Below are positions 1 to 8,010 of a stretch of 27,204 nucleotides of DNA, piece after piece. This DNA is from JBJXHB01 sp046160725 (GTDB lineage Bacteria > Pseudomonadota > Gammaproteobacteria > Burkholderiales > Burkholderiaceae_C). Numbering within the stretch: position 1 is the first letter of the stretch; each line of letters begins with the position of its first letter. The stretch covers positions 1 through 27,204 of the forward strand of contig JBJXHB010000333.1 in NCBI GenBank assembly GCA_046160725.1. The letters run 5' to 3'. The position numbers and the translations under genes were made by a program. The notes under the pieces are model-generated. The model worked only from the letters and a program-made list of their open reading frames with translations, ran no database searches and was not told the DNA's origin.

Positions 1-19
1 CGGGCAACGCCGTGGGCGT

Positions 20-433
20 CTATTGCGGGTGAACGCGCCGGTACACCGGGCCCCAGGTCGGGTGGCCCACTTCGGATCGGCTGAGCGCGAACTGCGGGTC
101 GGCGACGCGGGCGGCCCGGAACTCGCCCTCGCAGGCGTCGACCCGCTCGCTTGTGCACAGGATGAAGGCCAGCAGCTTGTGCGCAGCCGCCCGGTCGCGC
201 GGGCTCTGCAGGCCTGCGCCCAGCGCCTGGCGCAGCGCCCGCTCGGACTGCGCATACATCGCCTCGTCGTACAGCCGCATGCCGGCCAGGAGCGCCCGCT
301 CGGCCGGTCGCTCGGCCAGTTCGCTGACCCCAGCCATCGGCGCGGCGGCCGGTGGCTGCGTGGTCACGCAGGCTGACAGCAAGGCCGAAGTCCATGCAAT
401 CAGCAGAAAGCGGGCAGTGGCAATGGGCATCAT
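20..433 (-). CDS. TssQ-like small lipoprotein with TPR-like repeat
   Basis: The product is a 137-residue lipoprotein. It has a short signal peptide with the lipobox LSAC (lipidated Cys22), a proline/alanine linker, and a helical TPR-like body. The body contains AERALLAGMRLYDEAMYAQ and AAHKLLAF, two later cysteines (in ILCTSE and DACEGEF), and the ending GHPTWGPVYRR. That pattern resembles, from memory, the 'TssQ family T6SS-associated lipoprotein' of Burkholderiales. The start ATG (431-433) overlaps the kinase stop as ATGA; a second ATG follows directly, so initiation could be one codon later. Overlap with a Ser/Thr kinase suggests the two are made together and act at the envelope. No other T6SS gene is visible, because the window ends just downstream. 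The lipoprotein call is secure; the TssQ label is moderate. Confidence 0.7.
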   Translation of the reverse strand: MMPIATARFLLIAWTSALLSACVTTQPPAAAPMAGVSELAERPAERALLAGMRLYDEAMYAQSERALRQALGAGLQSPRDRAAAHKLLAFILCTSERVDACEGEFRAARVADPQFALSRSEVGHPTWGPVYRRVHPQ

Positions 434-2112
434 GATCCGAATCGATGGCGTATGTTGACGGGCTGTTCGGCGCTGACGCGGATAGTGACGCTGTGCGGCG
501 CGAAGTCCGCGTTGCGGACCACGATCACATGCTCGCCCTCTGGCAGCGACAGCCGCGTGAGCGGCGGCGTGGTGCCGACAGACTTGCCATCCACCTCGAC
601 CTGACCCCATGGCGCGACGGCGAACTGCACCAGGCCTTGCGCGGGTGGGGCCGGGGTCGTGATTGCGGTAGAGGCCACAACCGGGGTTTCGATGGCTCTG
701 GTGTCCTGCTCGCGCAGCCGGGCGCCGGGACGCGCCGGGCGCGCTGTGACGGCAGCCGGGGGTGGATTCGTCGTCGGCGGCACTGCGGGCGGTGTCGCCG
801 CGAGTGCCGCTGGCAATGCCGGTGGCGAAGTGTCGACCGCGCGCGACGCATCGGCTGCCGGCGTTGCCAGAACGGCGCTGCCCGCGGCCGGTGGCGGCGG
901 TGGCGTCTGCGCCGGCAACGACACCACCGGCGCGGTGGCCACTGCCGTACCGGGACTGTTGCCGGGGCCCGCCAGATGCTTCCATGCGATGCCGCCGGTC
1001 ACGGCCAGCATGGCCGCGGCGACAGCCCAGCGCAGCCCGGTGCGGCGGCCCGGATCAAGGGTTGCCGACGAGGCCCCCGACGCAGTGGCCGCACCTTGGA
1101 TCGGCACGGCGCGCTGGGCGCCTGTGGCGTGCTCGTCGTTCCAGCGGCGCAGAGCCCGTGAAAGGTCGCGCGCACTGGCAAAGCGTGCCGCCGGCTCCAG
1201 GGCCATCGCGCGCTCGGCGATGCGCGACAAGTCCGCTGGCACCTCCGGCCGGACCTGATGGGCGGACACAGGCCGCGCGCCGAGCACGGCTGACTCCAGC
1301 TCGGCCAAGGTCTGCCCCTCGAAGGCCTTGCGCCTGGCCAGGAGTTCATACAGCAGCACACCCAGTGCATGCACGTCCGTGCGTGCGTCTGCCGAGCCGC
1401 CCCTCAGTTGCTCAGGCGCTGCATATTGCGGTGACCCCGCCGACGGCAGGCCGACCTGGCCCTCGCGGGCGCGCTCGCGCGCCAGGCGTGCAATGCCGAA
1501 ATCCAGCACCTTGGGCCGTCGCCGGTCGACCATGAAGACATTGGCTGGCTTGATGTCGCAGTGGTAGACGCCCATGCCGTGCGAATAGGTCGCAGCATCG
1601 GCCACGCGGCGCACCAGGCGCGCTGCCTGGGCCGGGCTGGGCTGCCAGCCCTCGACCAGCATCTGCCGCAGGTCCTGACCGGACAGGTGCTCCATGGCCA
1701 GGTAGGCGCCCAGCCGCTCGTCCACGCCGGCGTCGAACACCGTCACGATGTGGGGGTGGCTGAGGCCGGCCACCGCTCGGGCCTCATGCACGAACAGGTT
1801 GTCCAGCGTGGCTCGGTCCGCACCGCTGGCCTGCAGGTTCAGGGTCTTGACGGCCACGGCGCGCGACAGGATCGGGTCCCAGGCGGCATACACCGTCCCC
1901 AGGCCGCCCTCTCCGATCAGGCGCTTGAGTGCATAGCGGCCGACATGGCCGATGGTGGGCTCACCATCGGTCGAGGCCGTTGCCGGGTTGTCTTCAGCAG
2001 GCGCGCTCTCGGCGAAAGGCAGCGAGATATCGGTTGGCAACGAGTCCTGCACCGTCACGGCAAAGCCGGACGACGGGTCGTCGCTGTCAAGGGGTTTGGA
2101 ACGATCAGTCAC
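430..2112 (-). CDS. Membrane-anchored Ser/Thr protein kinase with C-terminal PEGA domain
   Basis: This is a 560-residue Hanks-type kinase. The kinase domain spans about residues 60-325: glycine loop GEGGLG (67-72), catalytic Lys89 in AVAVKT, alpha-C Glu110, catalytic loop HCDIKPAN (184-191, Asp186), DFG (204-206) and APE (232-234). One transmembrane helix lies at about 359-381. A long Pro/Ala-rich linker follows, then a PEGA domain (about 493-555, with LPEGEH) that would face the periplasm. The usual HRD arginine is Cys185, so this is a non-RD kinase whose activation may not depend on activation-loop phosphorylation. The start is GTG at 2110-2112, with no clear Shine-Dalgarno sequence. The gene overlaps the TssQ-like lipoprotein by 4 bases, which suggests one signalling unit. 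The architecture resembles T6SS-associated PpkA-like kinases, but substrate and pathway are unknown. Confidence 0.93.
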   Translation of the reverse strand: MTDRSKPLDSDDPSSGFAVTVQDSLPTDISLPFAESAPAEDNPATASTDGEPTIGHVGRYALKRLIGEGGLGTVYAAWDPILSRAVAVKTLNLQASGADRATLDNLFVHEARAVAGLSHPHIVTVFDAGVDERLGAYLAMEHLSGQDLRQMLVEGWQPSPAQAARLVRRVADAATYSHGMGVYHCDIKPANVFMVDRRRPKVLDFGIARLARERAREGQVGLPSAGSPQYAAPEQLRGGSADARTDVHALGVLLYELLARRKAFEGQTLAELESAVLGARPVSAHQVRPEVPADLSRIAERAMALEPAARFASARDLSRALRRWNDEHATGAQRAVPIQGAATASGASSATLDPGRRTGLRWAVAAAMLAVTGGIAWKHLAGPGNSPGTAVATAPVVSLPAQTPPPPPAAGSAVLATPAADASRAVDTSPPALPAALAATPPAVPPTTNPPPAAVTARPARPGARLREQDTRAIETPVVASTAITTPAPPAQGLVQFAVAPWGQVEVDGKSVGTTPPLTRLSLPEGEHVIVVRNADFAPHSVTIRVSAEQPVNIRHRFGS

Positions 2113-2178
2113 GGCCGGCGAGCTTATGTCGCGCGCCGTTGGTGATGGATTCGAAAAGCGTGGGTTTGTGCGGCCGGT

Positions 2179-2670
2179 TTACCGCTTGTCACCTTTGTAG
2201 CCAGCGCGCGCCGCGGCGACCTCGGCCGCACGCAGCTCGGCGGCTGCCTTGTCCAGCACGCCGTTGACGTACTTGTGGCCATCGGTGCCACCGAAGGTCT
2301 TGGCCAGTTCGACGGCCTCGTTGATGGCCACCTTGTATGGCACATCCAGGCAATGCTGCAGCTCATAGGCGCCGATCCAGAGCACGCCATGCTCCACCGG
2401 CGACAGCTCGGCGACCTTGCGGTCGATGTGGCGGGCCAGGACGATATCGAGGGCCTGTGCCTCGCGCAGGCAGCCATGCAGCAACGCATCGAAGTGCGCA
2501 GCGTCGCAGCGACCGAAGCCTTCCATCTCCCGGATATGCGCGTCGATCACGCCGGCATCGCCGCGCCCGAGCATCCATTCATACAACCCCTGCAGCGCCG
2601 CCTCGCGGGAGCGGCGGCGCGGTGAGCGGTGTGCGCCCGTCCGGGGCCGGCGCGGTGCGGGTTCCGTCAC
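2179..2670 (-). CDS. nusB: Transcription antitermination factor NusB
   Basis: A 163-residue all-helical NusB. It binds boxA RNA with S10 (NusE) in rRNA antitermination and supports Nus-dependent transcription. Family features are the basic N-terminal RRRSREAALQGLYEW, LSPVEHGVLWIGAYEL in the middle, and the closing VAINEAVELAKTFGG...KYVNGVLDK helices. The start is GTG at 2668-2670, sharing a GTGA overlap with the ribH stop, so it is probably translationally coupled. Its place at the end of the rib genes is the widespread ribH-nusB arrangement. The 66 bases between its stop and the kinase start show no convincing promoter or terminator. The basic N-terminal extension is somewhat longer than in E. 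coli NusB. Confidence 0.97.
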   Translation of the reverse strand: MTEPAPRRPRTGAHRSPRRRSREAALQGLYEWMLGRGDAGVIDAHIREMEGFGRCDAAHFDALLHGCLREAQALDIVLARHIDRKVAELSPVEHGVLWIGAYELQHCLDVPYKVAINEAVELAKTFGGTDGHKYVNGVLDKAAAELRAAEVAAARAGYKGDKR

Positions 2671-3131
2671 GACAGCTCGTCCATCAGGTTGGCCATCTCG
2701 ACCGCCACGCGTGCGGCGTCGCGGCCCTTCTCGTCGATGCGGGCACGCGCCTGGGCGTCGGTCTCAACGGTGAGGATGGCATTGGCGATCGGCAACTGGT
2801 GATCGAGCGAGACCCGCATCACGCCGGCGCCGCTTTGGTCGGCCACCAGCTCGAAGTGGTAGGTCTCGCCGCGGATCACGCAGCCCAGTGCGATCAGGGC
2901 GTCGTAGTCGTCGCTTTCAGCCAGCGCCTTCAGCGCCACGGGGACTTCCAGGGCACCGGGCACCCGGACGACGAAGATGCGCCGCTCAGCGACGCCGAGC
3001 GCCTCCAGTTCAGATCGGCATGCGGCGAGCAGGGCATCGGTGACGTCGGCGTTGAAGCGCGCGCAGACGATGCCGATGTCAAGGCCTTGTCCATCCAGGT
3101 CAGCGGCAGTGCCGCGATCGGCGTCTTTCAT
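2667..3131 (-). CDS. ribH: 6,7-dimethyl-8-ribityllumazine synthase
   Basis: A 154-residue lumazine synthase. It condenses 5-amino-6-ribitylaminouracil with 3,4-dihydroxy-2-butanone 4-phosphate, the penultimate riboflavin step, in the cytoplasm. Diagnostic segments are ARFN (24-27), RVPGALEVP (56-64), and ALGCVIRGETYHFE (81-94) with catalytic His92, followed by PIANAILTVET. The ATG at 3129-3131 overlaps the ribBX stop as ATGA and is preceded by a CGGAG Shine-Dalgarno at suitable spacing, which fixes the start. Its other end overlaps nusB by 4 bases. Its co-substrate is made by the neighbouring ribBX product. Riboflavin synthase, which uses its product, is not encoded in the window. Confidence 0.97.
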   Translation of the reverse strand: MKDADRGTAADLDGQGLDIGIVCARFNADVTDALLAACRSELEALGVAERRIFVVRVPGALEVPVALKALAESDDYDALIALGCVIRGETYHFELVADQSGAGVMRVSLDHQLPIANAILTVETDAQARARIDEKGRDAARVAVEMANLMDELS

Positions 3132-4228
3132 GCGTTCTCCGTGCGGGCCATATACCCCACCACTTCCAGTCCGTACCCGGCCATGCTGGGCATTCGGCGG
3201 GGGCTGCCCATCAGGCGCATGCGCGACACGCCAAGGTCACGCAGGATCTGGGCACCGACGCCATAGGTCCGCAGGTCCATGGCCGCTGGCCGCAGGCCAG
3301 GTCCCGCGGAGGCCAGGATCTGCGGCAACAGGACTTCAGTGTCCTTGCCGCAGTTGAGCAGCACGGCGACACCCTGACCGGCGGCCTGCAGCGCCGCCAA
3401 GGCGCGCGGCAGGGGCCAGGAGTGACCTGCCGCCCCATGGTCCAGCAGGTCCATTGCCGTGAACGGCTCGTGGACTCGGACCAGAACTTCGTCCCCAGGC
3501 CGCCAGTGGCCACAGCGCAGCGCCAAGTGCAGGCCACCGCCGTGGTCACGGTAGGCGCGCAGCTCGAATGTGCCGAAGGCCGTCTCCAGCGAGCGCTCAG
3601 CCACCAGCCGCACCAGCGACTCGTTGTGGCTGCGCAGCGCGATCAGGTCCGCGATGGTGCCAATGCGCAGCCCATGGGTCTGTGCAAACTGCTCCAGGTC
3701 TGGCAGCCGCGCCATCGTCCCGTCATCGTTCATGATCTCGCAGATCACGGCAGCCGGCGTCAGGCCGGCCATGCCAGCGAGGTCGCAACCGGCCTCGGTA
3801 TGGCCCGCTCGCATCAGCACGCCGCCATCCTGGGCCTGCAGCGGAAAGATGTGTCCAGGCTGAACCAGGTCGGACGGTCGTGCATCGCGCGCCACCGCGG
3901 CCTGCACCGTCCGTGCACGGTCGGCGGCCGAGATGCCGGTCGAGACACCCGAAGCCGCCTCGATCGAGACCGTGAAGGCCGTGCCGTGGGCGGTGCCGTT
4001 GCGCATGGCCATCGGCGGCAGGTTCAGGCGCTCGCAGCGCTCACGGGTTAAGGTCAGGCAGATCAGTCCGCGCCCGAACCGGGCCATGAAATTGATCGCC
4101 TGCGGGGTGACGTGGTCGGCCGCCAGCACCAGGTCGCCCTCGTTCTCGCGGTCTTCTTCGTCCACCAGCACGATCATGCGGCCGGCGGCTAGCTCGCTGA
4201 CGAGCTCTGGAACAGGGGCAATCGGCAT
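3128..4228 (-). CDS. ribBX: RibBX: DHBP synthase fused to a degenerate GTP cyclohydrolase II domain
   Basis: A 366-residue protein, often auto-annotated ribBA. The N-terminal half is 3,4-dihydroxy-2-butanone 4-phosphate synthase, acting on ribulose 5-phosphate: DEEDRENEGD (23-32), GTAFTVSIEA (82-91) and RAGHTEA (140-146), with the active-site acidic residues and His142 present. The C-terminal half follows the GTP cyclohydrolase II fold but lacks the zinc-binding cysteines (the GCDCG-type motif) and the RQEGRG catalytic stretch; the expected region reads RVHEPFTAMDLLDHG. This matches the proteobacterial variant called RibBX, so GTP cyclohydrolase activity must come from another gene. The ATG at 4226-4228 is preferred over upstream starts because family homology begins there. 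The stop overlaps ribH by 4 bases. A 71-base gap separates it from ribD, where ribE is often found. Confidence 0.93.
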   Translation of the reverse strand: MPIAPVPELVSELAAGRMIVLVDEEDRENEGDLVLAADHVTPQAINFMARFGRGLICLTLTRERCERLNLPPMAMRNGTAHGTAFTVSIEAASGVSTGISAADRARTVQAAVARDARPSDLVQPGHIFPLQAQDGGVLMRAGHTEAGCDLAGMAGLTPAAVICEIMNDDGTMARLPDLEQFAQTHGLRIGTIADLIALRSHNESLVRLVAERSLETAFGTFELRAYRDHGGGLHLALRCGHWRPGDEVLVRVHEPFTAMDLLDHGAAGHSWPLPRALAALQAAGQGVAVLLNCGKDTEVLLPQILASAGPGLRPAAMDLRTYGVGAQILRDLGVSRMRLMGSPRRMPSMAGYGLEVVGYMARTENA

Positions 4229-4299
4229 AGGCCGGATTGTAGGTGGGGGGTCCGCTGTGCAAAGGCGCAGCGCCGCCGGGCCCGGGAGGCCGGACAAGG

Positions 4300-5433
4300 T
4301 CAGGCCAGCAGCGGATCGAAGCCGGTCGATGCGCGCCGCAAGCGCAGCCGAAGATCGTCGCCCACCCGCGAAGCCTCGACGTACCGCCAGCGCTGGCTCT
4401 GGTCCAGCCCGGACAGCAGGGGCAACTCGGCCAATGCCCGCCCCGGGCCCAGAAGCATGGGCGCCTGATACAGGAGGATCTCGTCAACCAGATCGGCGCG
4501 CAACAGAGCGCCGTTCAATACCGCTCCGGCCTCGACGTGCAGTTCGTTGACGCCTCGCGACGCCAGTTGATCCACCAGGCCCGCCAAGTCGACACGATCA
4601 TCGACGCCCGGCATGGTCATCCACTCGGCCCCTGCGACATGCCGGACCGAGTCAAGGTCGGGCCGCGGGCTTGCCGTGACCACCAGGACGGATCCCGGCG
4701 GCTGCAGGACGCGCGCGGTCGGGGAAAGCGGATGTCGTCCGCCGAGCACCACGACGCGTGACGGCTGCACCGTGGTGTCGACCAGACGCACGTCCAGCCG
4801 AGGGTCGTCGGCGGCAACCGTGCCAGAGCCGGTCAGGATCGCGCCGGCGCGCCGTCGCCAGGCATGGCCATCGGCACGGGCCATGGCGCCAGTGATCCAT
4901 TGGCTAAGCCCGTCGGGCAAGGCGGTGCGGCCGTCCAAGGATGCGGCCATCTTCAACCTGACCCATGGCCGGCCCCGCCGCATGCGCGAGTAAAACCCGA
5001 TGTTGAGCTCGACAGCATCCGCCGCCAGCTGTGCGGATGCCAGCTCGACGACGATGCCTGCGGCTCGGAGCCGCGCGATGCCGGCGCCGTCGACCCGCGG
5101 GTTCGGGTCGGTCGCAGCAACCACCACGCGGGACAGCCGGCGCGCCACGAGTGCATCGGCACAAGGCGGCGTTCGCCCCTGGTGCGAACAGGGCTCCATG
5201 GTGACCCAGGCGGTGCCGCCGGTGACGTCGGCGCCGTTTGCATCGGCATCCCGTAGGGCCATGACCTCGGCATGGGCTTCACCCGCGCGTTGGGTGTGCC
5301 CGCGTCCTACGACCTGCCCGTCAGACGACGCGATGACGCAACCGACGCGGGGGTTGGGCTCGGTCAGGCCAACCGCGCGGGCTGCCAGTGCCAACGCCTC
5401 ATGCAGATACCGCGCATCCAGCTCCGAGATCAT
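4300..5433 (-). CDS. ribD: Bifunctional riboflavin deaminase/reductase RibD
   Basis: A 377-residue enzyme catalysing two cytoplasmic riboflavin steps: deamination of the diaminopyrimidinone ribosyl phosphate, then NADPH-dependent reduction of the ribosyl side chain. The N-terminal cytidine-deaminase-like domain shows the zinc set HAE (54-56) and PCSHQGRTPPC (81-91, Cys82 and Cys91). The C-terminal reductase domain shows RPWVRLKMAASLDGRTAL and GSGTVAADDPRLDVR. The ATG at 5431-5433 is chosen because the 30 codons upstream overlap pilV and have no family similarity. It begins 25 bases after the pilV stop, so it probably shares the pilin transcript or a promoter inside it. The next gene is ribBX, 71 bases on, with no ribE between them. 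Confidence 0.96.
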   Translation of the reverse strand: MISELDARYLHEALALAARAVGLTEPNPRVGCVIASSDGQVVGRGHTQRAGEAHAEVMALRDADANGADVTGGTAWVTMEPCSHQGRTPPCADALVARRLSRVVVAATDPNPRVDGAGIARLRAAGIVVELASAQLAADAVELNIGFYSRMRRGRPWVRLKMAASLDGRTALPDGLSQWITGAMARADGHAWRRRAGAILTGSGTVAADDPRLDVRLVDTTVQPSRVVVLGGRHPLSPTARVLQPPGSVLVVTASPRPDLDSVRHVAGAEWMTMPGVDDRVDLAGLVDQLASRGVNELHVEAGAVLNGALLRADLVDEILLYQAPMLLGPGRALAELPLLSGLDQSQRWRYVEASRVGDDLRLRLRRASTGFDPLLA

Positions 5434-5458
5434 CGGGAGCCCGAGCGGCCGTTGGGCG

Positions 5459-6664
5459 TCACGGCTGGTGCAGCAGCGTGTTGCTGTTGACGAAGTCGCC
5501 GGTCGCTGGAGACACCGCGACATCGATCGGACATGACTTCGCGGAGACGATGACCAGGAAGTTCTGGTTCACCAGGTTGCCCTGTACGCTGGCATAGGCG
5601 CGCGGATGGTTGGCGTTGACGGTGGCGTCGGTCGAGGCCGTGGTGTAACGGCACACCTTGTGGGTGCCGCCCGATGTAACGCCCCAGGCGACATTGGTAT
5701 CCGAAAAGACCGCAGGTGCCAGTGTCGAACTGCCCGACCACGTTTGTGCTGTGTTGGGATAGATGATGCAGTAGTAGATGACGGCCTGCATGCTGTAGGC
5801 CTGCGATTGCGTGCCCGGGGCGTCATCGAAACAGGCCGGCGGATTGGCGTGACCGCTGCTGGTCAACCCCAGCAGCACATCAAGGTTCAGAGGCGGCCCT
5901 GTCGGGTTCTCCGAGTCCGCCGCTGTCAAATCCGCGTCGCCTGCATAGTGATTGAACCGGACCGCGCCGGACACCAGTTGGGCTGTCGTCTGCGTGCAGT
6001 TCTGAAGGTCCGCACTCGTCAACAGCTGATTGGTCGTGCCGCCCAGAACGCTGCAGACACTGGTGATCACGCCGGACGTGTTGTCGAACACCCAGGCCAC
6101 TGTGGCGCCGGCCCGCGGAATGAAGCCGCTGGTGCCGTTTCCCAGCTCACGCGCGTTGACCGGGATGGATGGATGCCGCCCACGTGGCCGGTCGATGGCG
6201 GTCGCTGATGGGGCGACAGAGAGCAGGCCAGAGAGCTTGGGCTCTGCGCCGGCGATGACACTGTTCAGAATCACGGCCTGGGGCTGGCCGTTCCGGTCGG
6301 ACCAGGCAACGCTGACCTGCAACACCTTGTGCGCAGGGTCGTCGATGGTCAGCACACGACGCTGCAGCGAAAAGGTCGTATTGGCGCTGGCCACGGCGAC
6401 GTCGTTGGGTCCGTCATCGGAAATGTCGTCCCAGGTCAGCTTGCCGGCCTCGATGTCCATCTGCACAAAGGCGCGCATCGCTTCCATCTCGGTCTGGGCG
6501 ATGCGGTTGGCCTCGGTGCGCTGCCGGGCCACGTCCGCGTTCAGGCGCATCGTGGCCTGAATCCCCGCAATCGCCAGCATGCCCAGGGCCATGACCGCCA
6601 GCGCGACCAGCGCTTCGATCAACGACACGCCCCGCTGGCGACGGAAGTACGGATGGTGTGTCAT
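5459..6664 (-). CDS. pilV: Type IV minor prepilin PilV, unusually long
   Basis: A 401-residue minor pilin with a type III prepilin signal: basic leader of 12 residues, cleavage at RRQRG/VSLIEAL, Glu17 (+5 of the mature protein), then the PilV-typical hydrophobic helix VALAVMALGMLAIAGIQ. The ATG at 6662-6664 overlaps the pilX stop as ATGA, which defines the start; the reading frame stays open further upstream but only as a shadow of pilX. PilV proteins are usually about 150-200 residues. Here the C-terminal globular part has roughly 200 extra residues, including several cysteines (in SVCSVLGG, NCTQT, ACFDD, KVCRY and SCPID). The minor pilin complex primes pilus assembly at the inner membrane and sits at the tip. 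The extra domain was not recognised. Confidence 0.88.
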   Translation of the reverse strand: MTHHPYFRRQRGVSLIEALVALAVMALGMLAIAGIQATMRLNADVARQRTEANRIAQTEMEAMRAFVQMDIEAGKLTWDDISDDGPNDVAVASANTTFSLQRRVLTIDDPAHKVLQVSVAWSDRNGQPQAVILNSVIAGAEPKLSGLLSVAPSATAIDRPRGRHPSIPVNARELGNGTSGFIPRAGATVAWVFDNTSGVITSVCSVLGGTTNQLLTSADLQNCTQTTAQLVSGAVRFNHYAGDADLTAADSENPTGPPLNLDVLLGLTSSGHANPPACFDDAPGTQSQAYSMQAVIYYCIIYPNTAQTWSGSSTLAPAVFSDTNVAWGVTSGGTHKVCRYTTASTDATVNANHPRAYASVQGNLVNQNFLVIVSAKSCPIDVAVSPATGDFVNSNTLLHQP

Positions 6665-8010
6665 TTCTTGTCCCACCAACTGCCCGGAACCCGGACGTAG
6701 GAGCCATGCCCGCGACGGATCAGATCCAGAACCGCAGCGTCGTAGGCAACACGCGCATCGGTGGTCGCGATGAAGTCGCCCTCGGCAACCACCGCACCTA
6801 TCACGGCCGAACCCGGCGTGGCGTTCCAGTCGACGTTTCGGGCGTGCAGCAGGCCCGTCAGCACGACCTGTGCGCTCAGGGTTGCGCGGCCGTCGACCAG
6901 CACCATGGTCGGTTGGGCGGCGCTGCCCAGTGCGCCGTCCTGATCGAGATCGATATCGCCCTGGACCCAGATGACGCGGCCCGGATTGTTGGCCACGGCC
7001 GTTGCCAGGCGGTCCCCACCACAAGACTGCGGACAATCGACCCGGACCGCGGCCGGCTGCCGGCGAAAGGTTGCCCGGTCCATGGCGAACAGAGACACGA
7101 ACAGCCGATCGGCAGCAACCAGCGACAGCAGTGCCGCGTCGTCGGTGACCTTCCCATCGCCCGGCGTCCCGGCCGGCAGCACATAGCGGGGTGTGGCGGC
7201 CACGACGCTTGTCGCCGAGCGCACGGTGATACCTGTCTTGGGGTCCACGTTGGACACCTCCAGGACGCCGGCGGCCTGGATCCGGTTGCCCGCGGTCAGA
7301 GCCGCGACCGGCGGTGCGGGTAGGGCGCGGACCAGCGCGACCTGGCCGATGATCTGCGACACGGCATCGGCATCGGTGTCGCTCACGCTGCCAGATGGCA
7401 CCCCCAGACACTGACGACCGTCCGAACCGATAAAACTGCAACCCGCTGCGAGTATGCGCACGGTGCCCGGCGCGTCGGCGTTTTCGAATGCCAGCGCGTA
7501 GGCAGGCGCGGGCTGCTGCGCAGGCGCCACCAAGGTCGGGTCAGCGGCCGTCGGGCAACTGCAGACGAGGCCTGCAGCGCCACGGACACAACCGGCGACC
7601 AGGGGCGCTTCGACGCCGTTCTTCATCCAGCGACGGAAATCGACGTGCCCATCGTCCATCAACGTCAAGTAGCGTTCCCGGAATGTGTTGTCGCCGTTGT
7701 TGGCGCTGGGCGTGCAGGTGGCCGTGATGCGGCCGCCGTTGAGCATCGTGATGGCCCACTCGATGCTGGCCTCCGCGGCCTCCATCGCCTGAGTTGCACG
7801 GTAGGTGTTGGCCGATGTCTTCTGCTCGAAGATCAGGTTGCGGCTGGAATAGCCGGCGACCAGCGCCATGATGAAGAACAGCACCATGACGACGGTCAGC
7901 GCGGCCGCGCCGCGTTGACGCATCCGGCCCGCCGGCATGCAAACCACGGGTCCTGGGCGTCGGGTCGCCGTGGAGGCATTTGCGCCATAGTGGAGCGCTC
8001 GAGTCGTCAT
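6661..8010 (-). CDS. pilX: Type IV pilus assembly protein PilX, unusually long
   Basis: A 449-residue PilX-family protein. After a basic leader, the sequence RQRG/AAALTVVMVLFFIMALVAGYSS gives the prepilin site and hydrophobic helix, followed by the typical NTYRATQAMEAAEASIEWA. It lacks the +5 glutamate, as PilX and the related GspK often do. The ATG at 8008-8010 overlaps the pilW stop as ATGA and has GGGAG about 9 bases upstream; the resulting leader is 34 residues, long for a prepilin, so ATGs at 7938 or 7923 are possible. Most PilX proteins are about 170-200 residues. This one continues for some 250 more, with cysteine pairs (CVRG...CSC, CSF...CLG, DCPQSCGG) and a repetitive beta-like region. 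The large extracellular part could be a tip or adhesive domain. Confidence 0.85.
   Translation of the reverse strand: MTTRALHYGANASTATRRPGPVVCMPAGRMRQRGAAALTVVMVLFFIMALVAGYSSRNLIFEQKTSANTYRATQAMEAAEASIEWAITMLNGGRITATCTPSANNGDNTFRERYLTLMDDGHVDFRRWMKNGVEAPLVAGCVRGAAGLVCSCPTAADPTLVAPAQQPAPAYALAFENADAPGTVRILAAGCSFIGSDGRQCLGVPSGSVSDTDADAVSQIIGQVALVRALPAPPVAALTAGNRIQAAGVLEVSNVDPKTGITVRSATSVVAATPRYVLPAGTPGDGKVTDDAALLSLVAADRLFVSLFAMDRATFRRQPAAVRVDCPQSCGGDRLATAVANNPGRVIWVQGDIDLDQDGALGSAAQPTMVLVDGRATLSAQVVLTGLLHARNVDWNATPGSAVIGAVVAEGDFIATTDARVAYDAAVLDLIRRGHGSYVRVPGSWWDKK

Noticed and set aside
434..985. N-terminal extension of the TssQ-like frame to 321 residues.
   Set aside because: The extra part lies entirely inside the kinase gene in another frame, and the lipoprotein signal peptide begins at the internal MM.
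2337..3266. A 309-codon plus-strand frame opposite nusB and ribH.
   Set aside because: Both genes underneath are certain; the antisense frame has no start signal or domain.
4229..4299. Searched for a ribE remnant or an FMN riboswitch between ribD and ribBX.
   Set aside because: At 71 bases the gap is too short for either and shows no matching blocks.
6665..7441. Upstream extension of the PilV frame into pilX.
   Set aside because: The prepilin leader starts at the ATG overlapping the pilX stop; the upstream part is low-complexity shadow sequence.
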